Shown: piece after piece, positions 59,970 through 64,000 of the stretch
How the letters are laid out: every line of letters begins with the position of its first letter
How positions within the stretch are numbered: position 1 is the stretch's first letter
DNA from: Plectrocnemia conspersa
Taxonomy: Eukaryota > Arthropoda > Insecta > Trichoptera > Polycentropodidae
Length of the DNA stretch: 64,000 nucleotides
Reading direction: 5' to 3'
Assembly: GCA_009617715.1 (NCBI GenBank)
Contig: VTFK01000123.1
Location: 496,001 to 560,000, forward strand
Notes under the pieces: model-generated
Databases searched by the model: none
Seen by the model: only the letters and a program-made list of their open reading frames with translations
Told to the model about the DNA's origin: nothing
Made by a program: the position numbers and the translations under genes

Positions 59970-60330
59970 ATTTTATTGCTAGCGTTCGCGAGACTCGGCC
60001 GCGGTGACCCCGACTTTAATCGCACCCGGTGCGCAAAGTCAATAATTCCGAGCGAGCTAATGCGTCTTCTGGTGCACGATTCGTCGAGCGAAGAGAGGCT
60101 GGACAGAAACACGTCTTGGGCAATCTCATCACAAGGCAGCACAGCACGGTGTATATGTGTGTGTGTGTGCTTTGGAATTATCGAATTGAACCGTAATCGT
60201 CGAGACGTACGTGTGGGCGGTGCGTTGTGAATTGACCCGGCAATTTGACTCGTCGAGTCAAATTGCACATGTAAAACTCGCGTTGTCATGTGACATGGAA
60301 AGTCGAGACACGTGCATCTAAATAATTCCT
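59970..60330. promoter_or_regulatory. GC-richer island with TG microsatellite and palindrome
   Basis: A GC-richer block holding a (TG)n repeat at about 60,152-60,170 and a 27 bp perfect palindrome at 60,240-60,266. A 152-codon minus frame spans it but looks like simple-sequence read-through (a HTHTHIH run), so I do not call it a gene. Confidence 0.3.
60240..60266. repeat. 27 bp perfect palindrome
   Basis: GCAATTTGACTCG, one T, then its exact complement CGAGTCAAATTGC. A dyad of this perfection could be a protein-binding site or a hairpin. Confidence 0.85.
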
Positions 60331-60547
60331 GCAAGTGGATAATGTTCGCTTTTGAATGGACTAAAGCAGTTTATCCTACGACTACCCCACGGCAACTAGA
60401 TATGTGCAATTGAATAGTGCAAAATTGCATCGTATAATCAACTACATATAACTGTATAATAATTATTAAAACTAATATATTAGATACACGCAGTTTAAGA
60501 AACAATCGATCGCGCTAGCTTTGACGCAATGTGTTTTCATAAGCGTT

Positions 60548-60810
60548 TAGGGTTATATATGTATATAATCCTACTTATGTATGTATATAACCCTACACGG
60601 TACTTAGTTTTGGGAGATGGAAGAGTTTGCTTATCGTACGTTTTCTCTCTCATCTCTTGCGTTTATTGTGCGATCTGTGTCGGCTGAGATAAGATCTAGA
60701 CTAAGCTCAAAATTATGAACTCCCAATATCAGAGGTCGAAACGCTGACAAGAGAGACGAGAAAGAATAGGCGCGGTATGCAAGTCCTCCCATCTCCCACA
60801 ACTATACACA
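60548..60810. repeat. fold-back element with TTGGGAGATGG arms
   Basis: GTTTTGGGAGATGGAAGAGT near 60,607 pairs with CCTCCCATCTCCCACAAC near 60,785 (complement GTTGTGGGAGATGGGAGG). An outer AGGGTTATATATG / CATATAACCC-like repeat lies at 60,549-60,596. No coding. Confidence 0.5.
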
Positions 60811-60829
60811 ATGACATATATAATATATT

Positions 60830-62500
60830 AATGTATAAAAATTTTGATAAATTCAATACCTTTTTTTAAGTTTTGATATTGAGAAAGAAGAGAGTAAAAT
60901 ATTATAGCGTCTAGTGAACACGCCACTATTATAATATGGTCCCTACGTAAGCTAGCGTAACTGACTAAAAAGCAAGTTGCAATGTGCATTTCAATACACG
61001 TATAATTATTATAATGCATCTGGGTAGAAACACAATATTATATACTACATAGGCGAGAGATGATAAATAAATACTTGATTTAGATTATTTACCTAGTAAA
61101 ACCATGTATGAAATATTATTATACGCAAAAGTAACTTATTTTATGAACATGTACTGCAAATGCACACACCATAGGGGAAGTATATAGTCGCAGTGGCGTA
61201 ACTGCATTTTCAAGACACCCATACCATTTTCTAAAAACAGTTAACACTATCTTTACTTACAAGCCTTTTTAGCATTACAATAACTTTTGTGTACGCAGAC
61301 GGAACAAAGAAGCTAGCTACCGCATCAATGTTTCAAGGGTCAAACATCCATTCGGATACCTCAGAATAATATAAAACAACGGATTCTAGCGCGATAACTG
61401 AGTAAAACGGACCCACATCCGTCACACGAACAACAGCAATATGTATTGTTCGCCGGTGTACCGGAAAAGGTTAAGGCCGCTCACCTTTCGGTCGCTTTTT
61501 AAAAATTTAGTACGCACGGCCAAAATTACAATGGAATTGAAAATAAATCTATATCCAGATTACTGAACCAGACACGTGTAAGATCTTAGCGTTTTGGAAA
61601 CATTTCACGAACGTACGTGTCTACGAGCAGAGAGGTAAACGAAACCGATGTGGCAAAAGGACAGGTTGAATTACTACCTGTTTTCAATCTTTTGTTCACT
61701 CCCAGGTATATCTTTTTTAGCGTTGAATAACTTGACCGAACAGGTAAAATTTGCAATAGATTTCTGTAGAATAAATTGGTAAGACTTTTACCTGCTGATA
61801 TTACTAAACCAAAGTGCGTCAAGAGAGTGAATAAAAAAATATCTTACAGTCATAAATTCACCCGATGGCAGTCGCGACAAAGAAACAATAGATTTATCGT
61901 GTTTTCTTTCTGAGAAAATCGAGCTATTTTAGATTTAGAAACTCAAACTTATACCTTTTCGAGACATTGAGAATCACCTCGAGTTGCAGCAACTTTTGAT
62001 TTTGAGTTGGGTTTGACGTAGAATCGATATTGATAGCTTTTGGTTTACAAATGTTTCTCAAAATACTTGAATACCATATATGATAACGATAAAGATAATG
62101 ACATTTCTTCAGTCATCAGTCTCTGAAAATATACGTACAAATACATATATTTACATAAAATTTCTATCAAAAAAGTAAATCTCTAAAAAAATATGCTATT
62201 CAAAATAAATAATTTTCCAACAAAATTCATAAAGATGTAACCATTAACTCGCTCACTGCTCTGCTTATTAGTATATCTTTATAAAAAGCCGTTCATTTAA
62301 TCTAAGCATATAACACTATTTTCAATATTAAAACAATTTTCTTAGACACATATCCGGTTGTTCCATTAATATTTGCTTTTTTTCCCCTTACATTTATAAA
62401 AAAAATATAAATAAACGGTAATTTCACTATTATTTCGGTTTTGCGGTCCAATTAATTTAAGACAAAAATTAAACTTCTTACATTTATATATTTAATTTAT
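60830..62500. other. AT-rich DNA, nothing assigned
   Basis: A solo CAGTGGCGTAACTGCA near 61,194 resembles the end of the hAT MITE seen in the spen intron. The 78-codon minus frame at 61,586-61,822 has no recognisable features. Confidence 0.45.
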
Positions 62501-62503
62501 TTA

Positions 62504-62608
62504 GGGTAAACCCTGTACCCGTTCCAGATGTTGGGACCACTACCAGAAAAAAACCACCACCCAAGAATGCAACGACAAAAAAGAAACGTTTCGCTCCTTA
62601 TAAATAGT
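62504..62608 (+). other. candidate plus-strand terminal exon
   Basis: After a T-rich AATTTATTTAG acceptor-like site, one frame reads VNPVPVPDVGTTTRKKPPPK and NATTKKKRFAPYK to TAG. A second frame is also open for most of it. A short lysine-rich C-terminus of a plus-strand gene is possible. No polyadenylation signal is obvious and no family is recognised. Confidence 0.2.
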
Positions 62609-62899
62609 ATTTAGTTAATTGTTCACAATCGTAATTTACACAATATCAATGGTACTAAACATATTTTTAAACGCACAGAATTTATTGTTTTTTTATTACT
62701 TACATATTTATATACTTGATGTTTGTTTATAATTGTCTACACTACGCTATTCCGTCCTTAATCAAATAATTTAAAATGGCTTCAGAAAATATATTGGACA
62801 TGACATAGATGACTTTGGATTGCAATGGTAAAACCATTTTGTGCATTACATACATGCCTTTGGACTTCTTAATGTTAAATTTAGAATGTGATTTTAAAA

Positions 62900-63600
62900 A
62901 TTTCGTTTCGGGAATTTTTACTTCGAATATATGGCGGGTTGTTAGTGAGGATATTAGGACTGCCATCAAAGCAGGTCTGAGATTAATGATACAAAAGTTC
63001 AATATTTTGTATATTCAGACATTTAAAAAATCAGGAAATGTGTTAATTTACAGAATATGGGTATCTCATAAATTATTCAAGGAAAACTTCGAGCAGCGAA
63101 TCTCAATATTATTTTAAAACAGAATGTTCGAATTGTTACTGAAGATAAGAAGCGGACCATTTTCTTGAACACGCGACGTAAAAGGCAGTGGTTGGATGCT
63201 AATCAACTTCAATTACAACCCCGAAAACAGGATTACGCCCCAATAAGACAATGTTATGGATTTGACGGGATATGAAGGGCATAATTCATTATGAGTTTTT
63301 AGATTACATGCAGACAATTACGACATACGCAGCGTGCTCAGCTAATTCGTTTAAAAGCGACTCAGGCCGCAAAAAACCTTCATTGAATTAATGGAGGGTA
63401 ATTTTACACCAAGACAGCGCTCGTCCTCGTGTATCGAAGAAGACGATAGAAAAAAATCAATGGATTTTTCTTGAGAGCTCCATTCTCACCCACCGCATTC
63501 TTCAGACATTGCAATCGTTTTTAGCTGAGAAAATATATTTTACAAAAACTTCCAAAATGACATTATTTTTCGAATCAGATATAAAGAAATGATTAACACA
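62900..63600 (+). pseudogene. degenerate mariner transposase
   Basis: Plus frames read VVSEDIRTAIKAG (N-terminal helix-turn-helix region), then GNVLIYRIWVSHKLFKENF and EQRISIL, the mariner VWVPHELxEKNxxxRI pattern. Next TRRKRQWLDANQ (compare NxKRKxxW), a GIIHYEFL block near 63,277 and ILHQDSARPRVSKK near 63,400, equivalent to LLHDNARPH of the catalytic core. Frameshifts and stops throughout. It is inactive and of mariner type. Confidence 0.75.
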
Positions 63601-63698
63601 TGGAGAATATATAATTTAGTAAAAAGTATTACTACACGTTTTAATTTTTAACTCGTGACTTATGGAACAACCAATACAAAGCATCACGTTCACGCGGT

Positions 63699-63927
63699 TT
63701 AACCCTTTAGACGCGTTAACCAAAAATAAATATAAAATGTTTTTTTTTAATGCAAATTTTACCTTGATACTGTGTTTAAATGTTATATTTTTTATTTATT
63801 TAAAATGATATTTTTGTTTATTCACAAAAATAAGTTTTTTCTTAAAAACATTTTTTTTACTGATTTTTGCGTATAGATAAAAAATCAATTGGGCGACTTT
63901 AGTCGATTTCCGCGTCCAAAGGGTTAA
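63699..63927. mobile_element. piggyBac-type MITE flanked by TTAA
   Basis: TTAA at 63,699-63,702 and 63,924-63,927 bound a 221 bp segment with inverted ends CCCTTTAGACGCG and CGCGTCCAAAGGG. TTAA targets and CCC/GGG termini are typical of piggyBac-type elements. The interior is AT-rich and non-coding. Confidence 0.75.
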
Positions 63928-64000
63928 AAGATAAAAAGTCCAATTCTCAGAAAATTTGGCAAATTATGATCTACTATTATATCTTTATATCCATCTTTAT

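Larger units (their letters stand above)
31872..64000 (-). other. spen upstream/intronic DNA, 5' coding exon not found
   Basis: The exon for the RNP2 half of RRM1 should contain an LWVGNLP-type motif. I searched this interval by eye for the complement of TGG-GTN-GG in a suitable context and found none. The interval holds transposon relics, CpG-rich islands and a few exon-like segments listed separately. It is probably all one spen intron plus possible alternative first exons or nested loci. Confidence 0.55.

Noticed and set aside
59876..60334. 152-codon minus-strand open frame
   Set aside because: It contains a translated TG microsatellite and no recognisable domain. Its length fits the local GC rise.

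Overview
The window is AT-rich eukaryotic DNA, most likely from an insect. It has one large, clearly recognisable gene, spliced GT-AG introns and many decayed DNA transposons, with no bacterial-style gene packing. The gene is the split ends (spen / SHARP / MINT) orthologue on the minus strand. It runs from a partial RRM1 exon at 31,871 to a stop codon at 15,953. I could place 18 coding exons with consistent splice phases. They encode about 4,500 residues: half of RRM1, RRM2-4, a very long charged and disordered middle (mostly one exon of about 9.57 kb), and a C-terminal SPOC domain ending in LIVIATV. Spen is a nuclear RNA-binding scaffold that recruits corepressors. The exon for the first half of RRM1 was not found in the 32 kb upstream, so the gene very likely starts beyond the right edge and has an intron of more than 32 kb.

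The spen frame is broken at seven places. At each, a one-base change, usually in a short homopolymer or G/C run, restores a conserved-looking protein. The exon lengths modulo 3 agree with these indels. I read them as assembly errors rather than gene decay, because splice sites and domains are otherwise intact.

Layout. 1-13 kb: AT-rich DNA with a dispersed fold-back repeat, an inverted motif array, a TIR element (6.8-7.8 kb), a dead non-LTR reverse transcriptase (10.6-12.3 kb) and two unassigned exon-like segments (9.1 and 13.3 kb, minus strand). 13.5-16 kb: probable spen 3' UTR and downstream DNA. 16-31.9 kb: spen coding exons, GC-rich at the 5' end. 31.9-64 kb: DNA upstream of or intronic to spen, holding a dead hAT element (35.6-38.2 kb), two opposed pogo-like MITEs (39.5 and 44.6 kb), a dead Tc1-like element (48.5-50 kb), a CpG-rich probable promoter or first exon (51.3-51.8 kb), a plus-strand Inr+DPE core-promoter match (58.24 kb), a mariner relic (62.9-63.6 kb) and a TTAA-flanked piggyBac-type MITE (63.7-63.9 kb).

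Apart from spen no complete gene could be recognised. No tRNA, rRNA or CRISPR was seen. All identifications come from reading the sequence and from remembered family features. No search was run.
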